A stretch of 6,557 nt of DNA from Thermoplasmata archaeon (GCA_030064695.1 JASHYV010000178.1:1-6557); one strand, 5' to 3'; positions 1-6,383 are shown, counted from the first letter of the stretch. A program made the numbers and translations. Notes: a model not told the origin generated them from the sequence alone.

Positions 1-902
1 CCTCCGAGCGCCAGCACGGACCCAATTGGCGTCGTGCTCCCCGAGCCGCCCGACGACCCCGAGCAGTCCTCCGTGGAGGTCGAGGAAGAGGTCACCGCCC
101 CGTCGCTGGCGTTCACCGTCCCCGAGTAGGACGGCGATTCGGCCGGCCCCGAGGTCCCGGGCGAGATCGGCGAGCACGCGGAGAGGGAGAACCCCCACTG
201 CGGGGCCAGCCCCAGATCGTTCTCCTCGATGTTAAGGAAACTCATTTCCAGGTTCAGCCCCGTGGGATGGGCCGCCACGAAGGACGAAAGGCCCTGATCC
301 AGCAGGTCCCCGGCCGCTGCCGAGCTGCTGATGACCGAACCCGTCGCCCCTTCGAAGGATGCCGCCGCCTCGGCGCAGACCCCCTGGGAGAGCTCGAACG
401 CATCGACCACCGCTCCGTTCACGATGACGGTATCCACGAGCGCCCCCTCGGTGGGATCCACCTCTTCGAACGACCAGACGTTCGCGGTCCCTGCCGTGAG
501 GCTGCCCGTGTAGGCCGGCAGGGTCAGTTGCGAGATCAGCCCGCCCTTCAGGAACGAGATCGAGCAGTTGAGGTCCGAGTATTCGGTCAGATTGTACGCC
601 AAGGTCGTAGCGTTGGCCAGCGCGAGGCCCCCGATCGACTCGATGTACCAGGTTCCCGTCGGCGTCTCCTGGTGCGCGATCGCCATCGCTTGCGTCGACG
701 AGAGGCCGGAGGAGGTCGTCCCTCCCGATCCCCCCGACTTGAAGGCGCCGGAAACGGCGAGGCCGACGACGACCACCACCCCGATCGTCACGGCGGCGGC
801 AATCGTCCACAAGGTCCGTCGGGGGACGGCCGGAGCGTGGGGCCGCCACGAGGACCCAAGGGGTCCGCCGGCCGGTGCCGGGCCATCGGGGGCGCCGGGC
901 AT
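1..902 (-). CDS. Membrane-anchored extracytoplasmic protein of unknown function, 3' end beyond window
   Basis: I do not recognise this family. From ATG at 902 the frame stays open for 300 codons to the window edge. A short Pro/Ala/Gly-rich basic N-terminus (WRPHAPAVPRRT at about residues 19-30) precedes one hydrophobic segment at 31-54 containing a run of five valines. A Gly/Ser linker (55-66) follows, then a body of about 175 residues (67-244) with Cys113, Cys176 and Cys243 and sequons NAT and NLT. Residues 245-291 are Ser/Thr/Gly-rich, and TPIGSVLALG (291-300) looks like the beginning of a C-terminal membrane helix. An outward-facing protein anchored at both ends fits, much like the neighbouring 936-residue protein. 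The start is uncertain: the frame is open and coding-like for about 90 bases upstream, with no ATG or GTG in that stretch and only a TTG at 929. A GGGGAG lies 12 bases before the ATG. The gene is divergent from the regulator pair. Confidence 0.7.
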   Translation of the reverse strand, partial: MPGAPDGPAPAGGPLGSSWRPHAPAVPRRTLWTIAAAVTIGVVVVVGLAVSGAFKSGGSGGTTSSGLSSTQAMAIAHQETPTGTWYIESIGGLALANATTLAYNLTEYSDLNCSISFLKGGLISQLTLPAYTGSLTAGTANVWSFEEVDPTEGALVDTVIVNGAVVDAFELSQGVCAEAAASFEGATGSVISSSAAAGDLLDQGLSSFVAAHPTGLNLEMSFLNIEENDLGLAPQWGFSLSACSPISPGTSGPAESPSYSGTVNASDGAVTSSSTSTEDCSGSSGGSGSTTPIGSVLALG

Positions 903-1092
903 CGCGACCGGATTCTCCCCGGAGACCAAGAACCCTTCGCCCGCCCGGAGTGCGACGGTTCGGTCCGGTGCGTCATTCGGAGGGGTGGAGAAGGTCGACG
1001 CGGGGCGTCGTCGGCCGCCGCGCCGCGGGCCGGCGCGGCGGGCCGCTGGCCCCGGGTGAGAGGTTTTTATCCGGGGCCTGCCTCTCGGAAGC
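903..1092. other. Divergent intergenic spacer
   Basis: This 190-base region separates the minus-strand membrane protein from the plus-strand regulator pair. Its only AT-rich island is at 1063-1070, the TATA box described separately. The stretch 1001-1060 is almost pure G+C. The minus-strand frame of the membrane protein remains open across the whole spacer, and even reaches an ATG at 1094. The predicted residues beyond about 1000 are an Arg/Gly/Pro mixture typical of translated GC-rich noncoding DNA. Regulation of both flanking genes from here is plausible, but I see no clear operator. Confidence 0.5.
1063..1070 (+). promoter_or_regulatory. TATA box of the regulator pair (leaderless promoter)
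   Basis: GTTTTTAT is an isolated AT-rich octamer in very GC-rich surroundings. Its centre lies 26 bases before the ATG at 1093, which is the normal distance from an archaeal TATA box to the transcription start. The mRNA should therefore begin at or next to the start codon, with no leader or Shine-Dalgarno site, and none is visible. The same bases read ATAAAAAC on the minus strand. A start driven from that side would fall near 1040 and give the divergent gene a leader of about 140 bases. Confidence 0.65.
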
Positions 1093-1824
1093 ATGGCTCG
1101 GCGCCCCGCCTACCGTGCGTCCCCGGAACCGACGGGGTCCCGACGCCCCGCGGACGCGAGCTCCGATCCGGATCGGCTGTTCCTCGCGACGCTGCGGGTC
1201 CGGGTCCCCTCCGACCTGTGGTCGTCCGGATTCACGTCGGCCCACCCGCTGGTGCGCGTCGAAGTGCTGAATCGCGGCGAGCTCGAACCGGGGCTCTCGA
1301 TCTCCGACCACTGGATCAGCGGCCGTCCGGCCGGCACGTGGACCCGCGAGATTGCGTCCTATCCGGACGTCCTCAAGGTCGAGAGCCTCGCGGAGGTCGG
1401 GGACGGATGCCTCTATCGCATCACGTACCGGAACCCGCCGATCATCGGAGTCTATCGCACGCTCGGCCTGCCGGTCCCGTTCCCCCTGCGGATCCAGGGC
1501 GGCTGCATCGACTGGGAGATCGCCGCGCGGTACGCCGATTTCGAGACGGTGCTCGCCTACGCCCGGAAACGGGACCCGAACGCGAAGGTCGTCTCGATCC
1601 GGCGGCGCCCGCTCCGAAACCACCTGCCCGAGCTGACGGAGCGCCAGCACCAGTTGCTCACCGAGGCGATGGCGGCGGGATACTTCGCGGTGCCGCGCGG
1701 GATCACGCTCACCGAGCTCGCGCGGAAGCTGAACCGCAGCAAGTCGAGCATCTCCGAGTCGATCGCGCTCATCGAGCAGAAGCTGCTCGAGACCGCCCTC
1801 CGGCCGCCGATCTCGACGCCGTAG
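1093..1824 (+). CDS. Bat-type (HTH_10) transcriptional regulator, first of a tandem pair
   Basis: This 243-residue protein is a probable one-component DNA-binding regulator. Residues 1-28 are a polar, probably disordered leader. Residues 29-172 resemble the BAT-associated sensor domain found before this HTH in haloarchaeal bacterio-opsin activators: a strand RVRVP, then SISDHWISGRPAG (69-81), LYRITYRNPP (107-116) and a WE pair (141-142). Residues 181-235 are the Bat-type HTH, with LTERQ, AGYFAVPRGITLTELA, a recognition helix around NRSKSSISESI and the closing IEQKLLE. There is no receiver, PAS or kinase domain. The ligand and target genes are unknown. The ATG at 1093 is fixed by the TATA box 26 bases upstream. 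The stop is 4 bases before the next gene, a paralogue, so the two are almost certainly co-transcribed. The HTH assignment is strong; the sensor-domain assignment rests on layout and a few motifs. Confidence 0.88.
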   Translation: MARRPAYRASPEPTGSRRPADASSDPDRLFLATLRVRVPSDLWSSGFTSAHPLVRVEVLNRGELEPGLSISDHWISGRPAGTWTREIASYPDVLKVESLAEVGDGCLYRITYRNPPIIGVYRTLGLPVPFPLRIQGGCIDWEIAARYADFETVLAYARKRDPNAKVVSIRRRPLRNHLPELTERQHQLLTEAMAAGYFAVPRGITLTELARKLNRSKSSISESIALIEQKLLETALRPPISTP

Positions 1825-1828
1825 CACC

Positions 1829-2647
1829 ATGCGGCCGACGGCGACCCCACTGCTCTCCGTGCGGTCGAAGCGGTCGGCTCGGGTCCCGCGCTCGAGCCGC
1901 CGCAAGCGGGCCGACGACCAACGCCGGCGGCTCGAGGGCCTCCGCCGACGGGACCCGCCCGAGCGGGAGCCGAACGTGGTGGTGGGGTTCTTCCGATTCC
2001 GTCTGCCCGACCGGGTCTGGGAGGGGCCGTTCACCCGTCGCCATCCGGAGGCCCGCGTCGAGCTCCTCTCGTTCTCCGAGGTCACGCCATCGCTCTCGGT
2101 CTCGGACTGCTGGATCTCCGGTCGCCCGGCGGGCCGATGGACGGACGAGATCGCGCGGTTCCCGGACGTCCGAAGGGTCCAGCCGCTGGCGGAGATCGGA
2201 CGGGGCAGCCTCTACCGGATCCTCTTCCGGAACCCGCCGATCGTCTACCTGTACCGCGATCTCGGGATGCCCCTGCCCGTGCCGCTCTGGATGCACGCCG
2301 GCTCGTGCGGCTGGGAGGTGGTCGCCCGGGAGTCGGCCTACCGCCGGCTGCTGGCCCACCTGCAGAGCGTGGACCCGGGGGCCCGGGTGGTCGCGATGCG
2401 CCGGACCCCGTTGCGCAGCCACCTGCCGGCGCTCGATGACGGCGATCAGTCGGTGCTCTCGGCGGCCGTCGCCGCGGGGTACTTCGAGGTTCCGAAACGC
2501 ATCACGCTCGACGCGCTGGCGGCGCGGCTGAAGCGGGGCCGGGCCTCGCTCTCCGCCACGCTCCGCTCGATCGAGGAGCAGCTGCTCGAGTCGGCGTTCG
2601 TGGGCCAGTCGTTCCGCCTGGGCACCGCTCCGCCGGCCCCCGGCTGA
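1829..2647 (+). CDS. Bat-type (HTH_10) transcriptional regulator, second of the tandem pair
   Basis: This 272-residue paralogue of the preceding protein has the same order of parts. A sensor domain (about 50-192) carries SVSDCWISGRPAGRW, LYRILFRNPP and GWEVVARE. A Bat-type HTH (about 201-256) carries AGYFEVPKRITLDALAARL and IEEQLLES. Over the core (roughly 89-168) about 60 percent of positions match the neighbour by eye. It differs in three ways: a strongly basic leader (17 Arg/Lys among the first 47 residues), a recognition helix KRGRASLSATL instead of NRSKSSISESI, and an extra 16-residue C-terminal tail. Different DNA and ligand specificity is likely. The ATG at 1829, four bases after the upstream stop, suits translation by coupling or re-initiation; no Shine-Dalgarno site is evident. 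A GTG at 1976 (Val50) at the edge of the sensor domain is the alternative start and would remove the basic leader. Confidence 0.87.
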   Translation: MRPTATPLLSVRSKRSARVPRSSRRKRADDQRRRLEGLRRRDPPEREPNVVVGFFRFRLPDRVWEGPFTRRHPEARVELLSFSEVTPSLSVSDCWISGRPAGRWTDEIARFPDVRRVQPLAEIGRGSLYRILFRNPPIVYLYRDLGMPLPVPLWMHAGSCGWEVVARESAYRRLLAHLQSVDPGARVVAMRRTPLRSHLPALDDGDQSVLSAAVAAGYFEVPKRITLDALAARLKRGRASLSATLRSIEEQLLESAFVGQSFRLGTAPPAPG

Positions 2648-2660
2648 GCCGCCGGGACCC

Positions 2661-2694
2661 TCCGAACCCGTTCGGATTCGGGCCCTCGTTCGGA
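2661..2694. repeat. Inverted repeat plus direct repeat, candidate operator
   Basis: TCCGAAC, two bases (CC), then GTTCGGA forms a perfect 7+7 inverted repeat at 2661-2676. The octamer CGTTCGGA at 2669-2676 recurs at 2687-2694, an 18-base period, close to two helical turns. Such an arrangement suits a dimeric DNA-binding protein, perhaps one of the two regulators encoded just upstream. A transcript could also pair TCCGAAC with the distal GTTCGGA. No T-run follows, so an intrinsic terminator is unlikely. Confidence 0.4.
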
Positions 2695-2722
2695 GCCGAC
2701 TCAAGCCGCGACCGGCGGTCCC

Positions 2723-2738
2723 CCTCTCGAGAGAGAGG
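2723..2738 (+). promoter_or_regulatory. Hairpin with GAGA tetraloop covering a possible ribosome binding site
   Basis: CCTCTC at 2723-2728 pairs perfectly with GAGAGG at 2733-2738, leaving GAGA, a GNRA-class tetraloop. GAGAGG ends 9 bases before the ATG at 2748 and is the only Shine-Dalgarno-like purine stretch available to that gene. If this region is transcribed, the stem would mask the site. The small stem and the repetitive GA content make chance formation quite possible. Confidence 0.35.
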
Positions 2739-2747
2739 CCGCCGCCG

Positions 2748-3440
2748 ATGTTCGTCGCCACCCCCGACCGCCCGAGCGAGCCCAGCGTCGAGTCGACCCT
2801 GATCTACGGCCGCGGCGACACGCCGCTCGCCATGCTGGCGGTCGGACTCGCGCAGCGCGTCCACCCGCAGTTCGCCTGGGCCGACTGCGCGGAACCGGTC
2901 TCCCCGTCGAAGGACGACGGCGTGGCGGGGCTGACTTCCAGCCACCATGTGGGCTCCCGACCCGGAGCCGTGGCGCCCGACGACCTCGCGCGACCGAAGG
3001 TCCACGAGGAGGCATTCACGGCCCTGATCGCCACTTCGATCTATCGCGCGCCGCTCCTGCCCCTGCTGCGGCTGCCGTCGCTGCTGCAGGGCGTGGTCCC
3101 ATTCCCTCCGCGCTCGCAAGAGCACCCCGCGCTCGTGCTCTCCCGCATCGACGCGCTCCCGACCTCGGTGCTCCGCGAGACTCTGGAGGACGCGGAAGTG
3201 CACGCCACGCTGCGTCGCTCCGGGGTGAGCCTGCTCGCCACGTACCGGGGGCCCGCGCCGACGGAACTCCAGCACGCCTTCGACCGGGTGTACGGCGTCG
3301 AGGAGGCGGTCAGCCTGCGGTGGGCGGACGCCCTCGCCTGGTCCGAGCGGGGTCGGGCGGAGGGCGAACTCCTGCCGCCCCAGACCCTGCGCGAGCTCTG
3401 GCGCCAGCTGGGGCTCGAGAAGGAGTTGCTCTCCCACTAG
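2748..3440 (+). CDS. Unrecognised protein, possibly a degenerate RecA/KaiC-like P-loop ATPase
   Basis: I do not recognise this 230-residue soluble protein; there is no signal peptide or membrane helix. Several parts recall a RecA-type fold. STLIYGRGDTPLAMLAVGLA (16-35) sits like a P-loop between its strand and helix but lacks the GK(S/T). HPALVLSRIDALP (126-138) resembles a Walker B strand. GVSLLATYRG (159-168) resembles the following sensor strand. The C-terminal third is helical and charged (LRELWRQLGLEKELL). Residues 46-85 are low-complexity and probably a loop. It follows the regulator pair on the same strand after 100 bases and may share its transcript. The start at 2748 is the first ATG of the frame and has GAGAGG 9 bases upstream. 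The gene converges on the surface-protein gene with 16 bases between stops. That the gene is real is fairly sure; the ATPase-relic reading is a hypothesis. Confidence 0.75.
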   Translation: MFVATPDRPSEPSVESTLIYGRGDTPLAMLAVGLAQRVHPQFAWADCAEPVSPSKDDGVAGLTSSHHVGSRPGAVAPDDLARPKVHEEAFTALIATSIYRAPLLPLLRLPSLLQGVVPFPPRSQEHPALVLSRIDALPTSVLRETLEDAEVHATLRRSGVSLLATYRGPAPTELQHAFDRVYGVEEAVSLRWADALAWSERGRAEGELLPPQTLRELWRQLGLEKELLSH

Positions 3441-3456
3441 CCTTCGGCCGCCGACC

Positions 3457-6267
3457 CTAGGGGGGCGGAGGAGGCGGAGGGGGCGGGGGCGGCGGGGAGC
3501 CGACGCCCGCGGCGCCGCCCGGCACCGACGCGTTCTGGGAGGACGAGGTCCGACCTCCGCGCCGACGCAGTACCAGCACCGAAGCGATCACCGCTACGAC
3601 CACGACGGCCGCGATCCCGATCCAGAGCCAGTCGCTCGAGGAGAGCCCGCTCGTGGAGGTCTTCGAGGTCGACGTGATCCCGATCTCGGACGTGGAATGG
3701 GCGGTGCTGGTTCCGAATGAGGCGGTCACCGTCACGTTGTCATCGCCCGCGGCGGAGCCCGCGGTGAACGTGACCGACGCCCCGGTCGTGGCGCTCAGGT
3801 TCCCGTCGGCGTCGCTGAGCGACCAGGTGTACGTGACCCCCGTCGCGGGGCAGGCGCTGGGAGCGCAGGCGGCCGCCGCGCTGAGGGCATCGGTCCCGCC
3901 GGTCGCCACGGACGTCGCGGCCGCCGTGATCGCCACCGAGCTCACGACCTCCGAAGCGACGTGGAAGTCGATATCGACGGTGACGGTCGTGCTGTTGTAG
4001 GTCGCCGACACGACGAGCTCCACCGCTCCGGCGGTGCTGCCCGCGACCAGCGTGGTCGACGCGCCGGTCGACGCGCTCAGCGTGACGAGCGAGTCGTTCA
4101 CCGACCACGCGTACGTGGCGATCCCGGTCTCGCAGCTCCCGGGCAGGCAGACCGCGGACGCCGTGAGGCTCGTGGACGACCCGGTCCCGACTTCCGTGAA
4201 CGACGGTGTGACGTCCACCGCCGTAAGCGCGGTCGGGGGAGCGATGATCGAGATGCTTCCGGAGTCGATGTTGGAGACGTACACCTCCCCGTTGGCCGCG
4301 TCATACTGCGCCCATTGCGGGATCTCCTGCACGGGGATGCTTCCCAGTACGGTAAGCGAGGCGGGATCGATCACGGTCACGCTGTTGGAGTACTCGTTCA
4401 CCACGTAGAGGTACCCGTTCGCAAGATCCAGGGTCGCCCCGTTCGGGTCGGCCCCCACGGTCAGGCTCGCGACGTCGGTCTCCGTCGTCGGATCGATCAC
4501 GGAGACGTTGTCCCCATCCCAGTTCGAAACGAAGACATAGGAGGCCGCCGCGTCGTAGGTCACGGAGATGGGCTCTACTCCGACCCCGATCGTGTACAGC
4601 GTCGCGCCGGTCGTGGCGTTCAGCACCGACACGTCGTCGCCGTCGTATTCGGAGACGTAGAGGTAGTTGTTCGCGGGGTCGTACGCGACGCCGGCGGGTC
4701 CGTCCGCGTCCGTCGGGACGTAGTACCCCGTGACCTGATTCGTGGTCCCGTTCAGGAGTTCCACGGCGTCGTAGTCGTAGTCGGCCACGTAGACCGTGTC
4801 GTTCGAGGCCTCCACGTCCATCTGCCAGGGATACGCGAAGCCGCTAATGGACGAGCTGACGGTGGTGCCTGTCGCGGGGATCGCGGCGACCGTATCGGTG
4901 TCCTCGTCGGTCACGTAGAAGTCGCCGTTGTCCGCGTCGTAGATCGCCGGGGTGTCGGCGAAGAGGCCGTCGGTCGCCCCCACCAGTTGGTTGGTCGATC
5001 CGGAGAGGTACTCGAGCGAGCTGTTGGCCTCGTTCTCGATCAGCACCCGTCCGGTCGCCGAGTCGGCCGCCTCGTACCCAGGAGAGGCGCCCAGCGTGAT
5101 GCCCGCCACCGGCGCGAGCGAAGTGGCGTCGACGACCGTGATGTTCAAGGAACCCTCGTTGGCCAGGTACAGCCGGTCGTTGGACGAGTCGAACAGCACG
5201 CCGAACGGCTCGACGCCGGCGGGTCCCGAGGCGACGGTCACGTCCGTGGACCCGCTGAACACGGTCAGGTTGTCCGACCCGAAGTTGGTGACGTCCACAT
5301 CGCCGTTGGTCGTGTCGACGGTGAGGCGCCAGGGCTCCGAACCCACCCCCACCGTGGTGTGGACGGCATTGGTCGTCCCGTTGATGTCGCTCACCGTGTC
5401 GTCGTCGTCGTTGACGACGAAGACATGGTTGTTCGAGGGGTCCACGGCCGCGTCGGTCGGGAAGTCCCCGACCGAGACGGTGGTGACGAGTCCGTAGTTC
5501 GTAGCGTTGAGGACGGCGACCTCGTTGTTGAACTCCTCGGTCGCGTAGATGTAGTTGTTCACCGAGTCATAGGCGATCCCGTAGGTCGACTCGCCCAGGG
5601 CGACGGAGTAGACCGGAAGGTTCGTAGCGCCGCTGAGGACGGAGATGTTGTCCCCGTTCGCGGCCGCGACGAAGATCGTGCCGTTGAGGGAGTCGAAGGC
5701 CGCGGCCCTCGGGCCCACCCCGACGCCGACCACGCCCAGCAGGGCGTGGGTGCCTCCATCGTAGATGGAGACGGTGCTGTTGCCGTCGTTCTCGACGTAC
5801 ATATCCCCGTTCGAGGGGTCGAAGACGACGCCCCACGGATACTCCTCGGTCGCCACCCACGCGATCGTCCGATCGTTCGAGGTGTCGATGATCGCCACGT
5901 TGTCGGAATCTCCGTTCGTCACCCAGAGGTCTCCGGTCGCGGTGTCCAGCGCGACCGCGTTCGTGTAGGCGCCGTCGTTAATGCTGGCGTTGCCGGGCAG
6001 CAGGGTGGAATTCTCCAGATCGTACGTGTCCACAACGGTGCCGATACCCCCGACCTGGGAGCGCACGGTCGCCGATGTTTCGAATCCGGAGAGCGCCTGA
6101 GTCGCCACCGGGGGTGCGCCGGTGGCGCCGGACGCGGGCGAGAGATGCGTCGCGTGCACGGCCAGGAGACCGGTCGCGGCGACCCCCATCACGGCGAGCA
6201 CGGCGATCGCCACGATCAGCGGTCGGCGGAAGGCGTACGGATCTCGGCGCGAGCCAGGTCGCGACAC
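3457..6267 (-). CDS. Cell-surface YVTN-type double beta-propeller protein with two Ig/PKD-like domains
   Basis: This 936-residue protein should stand on the cell surface. Residues 17-38 form a signal or anchor helix after a basic N-terminus. Residues 102-677 hold about fourteen repeats of some 42 residues with the YVTN pattern (a variant of V-N-D-x-D-N-V-S-V-I-D per blade), enough for two seven-bladed propellers. The last blade is short and could be closed by the N-terminal strand near 75-83. Two related domains follow (about 679-771 and 774-865), each with a CX4C pair (Cys707/712, Cys801/806) and a YxWS strand. A Ser/Thr stalk, a membrane helix (about 880-900), RRR and a short tail ending in twelve prolines complete it. 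About eighteen N-glycosylation sequons lie outside the membrane. Adhesion or ligand binding is the usual inference for this architecture; the true ligand is unknown. The start is GTG at 6267, supported by a TATA box 27 bases upstream. Confidence 0.9.
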   Translation of the reverse strand: MSRPGSRRDPYAFRRPLIVAIAVLAVMGVAATGLLAVHATHLSPASGATGAPPVATQALSGFETSATVRSQVGGIGTVVDTYDLENSTLLPGNASINDGAYTNAVALDTATGDLWVTNGDSDNVAIIDTSNDRTIAWVATEEYPWGVVFDPSNGDMYVENDGNSTVSIYDGGTHALLGVVGVGVGPRAAAFDSLNGTIFVAAANGDNISVLSGATNLPVYSVALGESTYGIAYDSVNNYIYATEEFNNEVAVLNATNYGLVTTVSVGDFPTDAAVDPSNNHVFVVNDDDDTVSDINGTTNAVHTTVGVGSEPWRLTVDTTNGDVDVTNFGSDNLTVFSGSTDVTVASGPAGVEPFGVLFDSSNDRLYLANEGSLNITVVDATSLAPVAGITLGASPGYEAADSATGRVLIENEANSSLEYLSGSTNQLVGATDGLFADTPAIYDADNGDFYVTDEDTDTVAAIPATGTTVSSSISGFAYPWQMDVEASNDTVYVADYDYDAVELLNGTTNQVTGYYVPTDADGPAGVAYDPANNYLYVSEYDGDDVSVLNATTGATLYTIGVGVEPISVTYDAAASYVFVSNWDGDNVSVIDPTTETDVASLTVGADPNGATLDLANGYLYVVNEYSNSVTVIDPASLTVLGSIPVQEIPQWAQYDAANGEVYVSNIDSGSISIIAPPTALTAVDVTPSFTEVGTGSSTSLTASAVCLPGSCETGIATYAWSVNDSLVTLSASTGASTTLVAGSTAGAVELVVSATYNSTTVTVDIDFHVASEVVSSVAITAAATSVATGGTDALSAAAACAPSACPATGVTYTWSLSDADGNLSATTGASVTFTAGSAAGDDNVTVTASFGTSTAHSTSEIGITSTSKTSTSGLSSSDWLWIGIAAVVVVAVIASVLVLRRRGGRTSSSQNASVPGGAAGVGSPPPPPPPPPPPP
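3460..3495 (-). repeat. Twelve-proline codon tract at the C-terminus of the surface protein
   Basis: Twelve consecutive proline codons run directly into the TAG stop at 3457-3459. Codons are mixed (five CCG, four CCC, three CCT), so it is not a simple triplet expansion. The tract follows the membrane helix, the Arg triplet and a Gly/Ser-rich spacer, so it should lie in the cytoplasm. Polyproline runs are known to stall ribosomes, and archaea rely on aIF5A to resolve this. Confidence 0.85.
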
Positions 6268-6289
6268 GCGGGGTCGTCTCCGGCGGACT

Positions 6290-6298
6290 AGATAAATG
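6290..6298 (-). promoter_or_regulatory. TATA box of the surface-protein gene (leaderless promoter)
   Basis: On the minus strand the sequence reads CATTTATCT, an AT-rich island in GC-rich DNA centred about 27 bases before the GTG at 6267. This matches the spacing seen at the regulator promoter, so the mRNA probably starts at the GTG and has no leader. It also supports GTG as the true start, since no Shine-Dalgarno site is present. Confidence 0.65.
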
Positions 6299-6383
6299 CG
6301 CCGACGGGCGCGAATCCGTTCCGTGGGCGGAGCAGACGGCGCGGTCGGCAGGTCGCCCTCCCGCGCGCACTACCCTCAAGTAG

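Larger units (their letters stand above)
2648..2747. promoter_or_regulatory. Intergenic region with clustered repeats upstream of the 230-residue protein gene
   Basis: These 100 bases hold a 7+7 inverted repeat at 2661-2676, a second copy of its right arm at 2687-2694, and a GNRA-type hairpin at 2723-2738. No TATA-like sequence lies 26 bases before the next start (around 2722). Either the downstream gene is read through from the regulator promoter, or it uses an atypical promoter with a leader. No T-rich terminator follows the upstream gene. Confidence 0.45.

Noticed and set aside
973..2085. Minus-strand open frame of 370 codons opposite the first regulator
   Set aside because: Low-complexity Arg-rich product, antisense to a gene with recognisable domains.
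267..2531. Plus-strand open frame of 754 codons overlapping three genes
   Set aside because: Its product is an Arg/Gly/Pro-rich mixture without domain logic. It runs antisense to the membrane protein and out of frame with the two regulators, which have clear family motifs. Long spurious frames are expected at this G+C.
2502..3437. Minus-strand open frame of 311 codons opposite the 230-residue protein gene
   Set aside because: I considered it as an alternative because that protein is unrecognised. Its Gly/Arg/Gln-rich composition lacks a hydrophobic core pattern, whereas the plus-strand product has regular strand-helix alternation.
3441..3456. Possible bidirectional terminator between the convergent genes
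   Set aside because: Only a 3-bp stem can be drawn and there is no T-run on either strand.
5398..5422. GTC-rich palindromic stretch inside the surface-protein gene
   Set aside because: It encodes the acidic loop NDDDDT of one blade; the symmetry follows from repeated Asp codons next to Val/Asn codons.
3961..6291. Plus-strand open frame of 776 codons opposite the surface-protein gene
   Set aside because: It is an antisense shadow of the repeat-rich surface-protein gene. Its Arg/Gly/Asp/Val-rich sequence mirrors the Asp/Val/Thr codons of the propeller blades.
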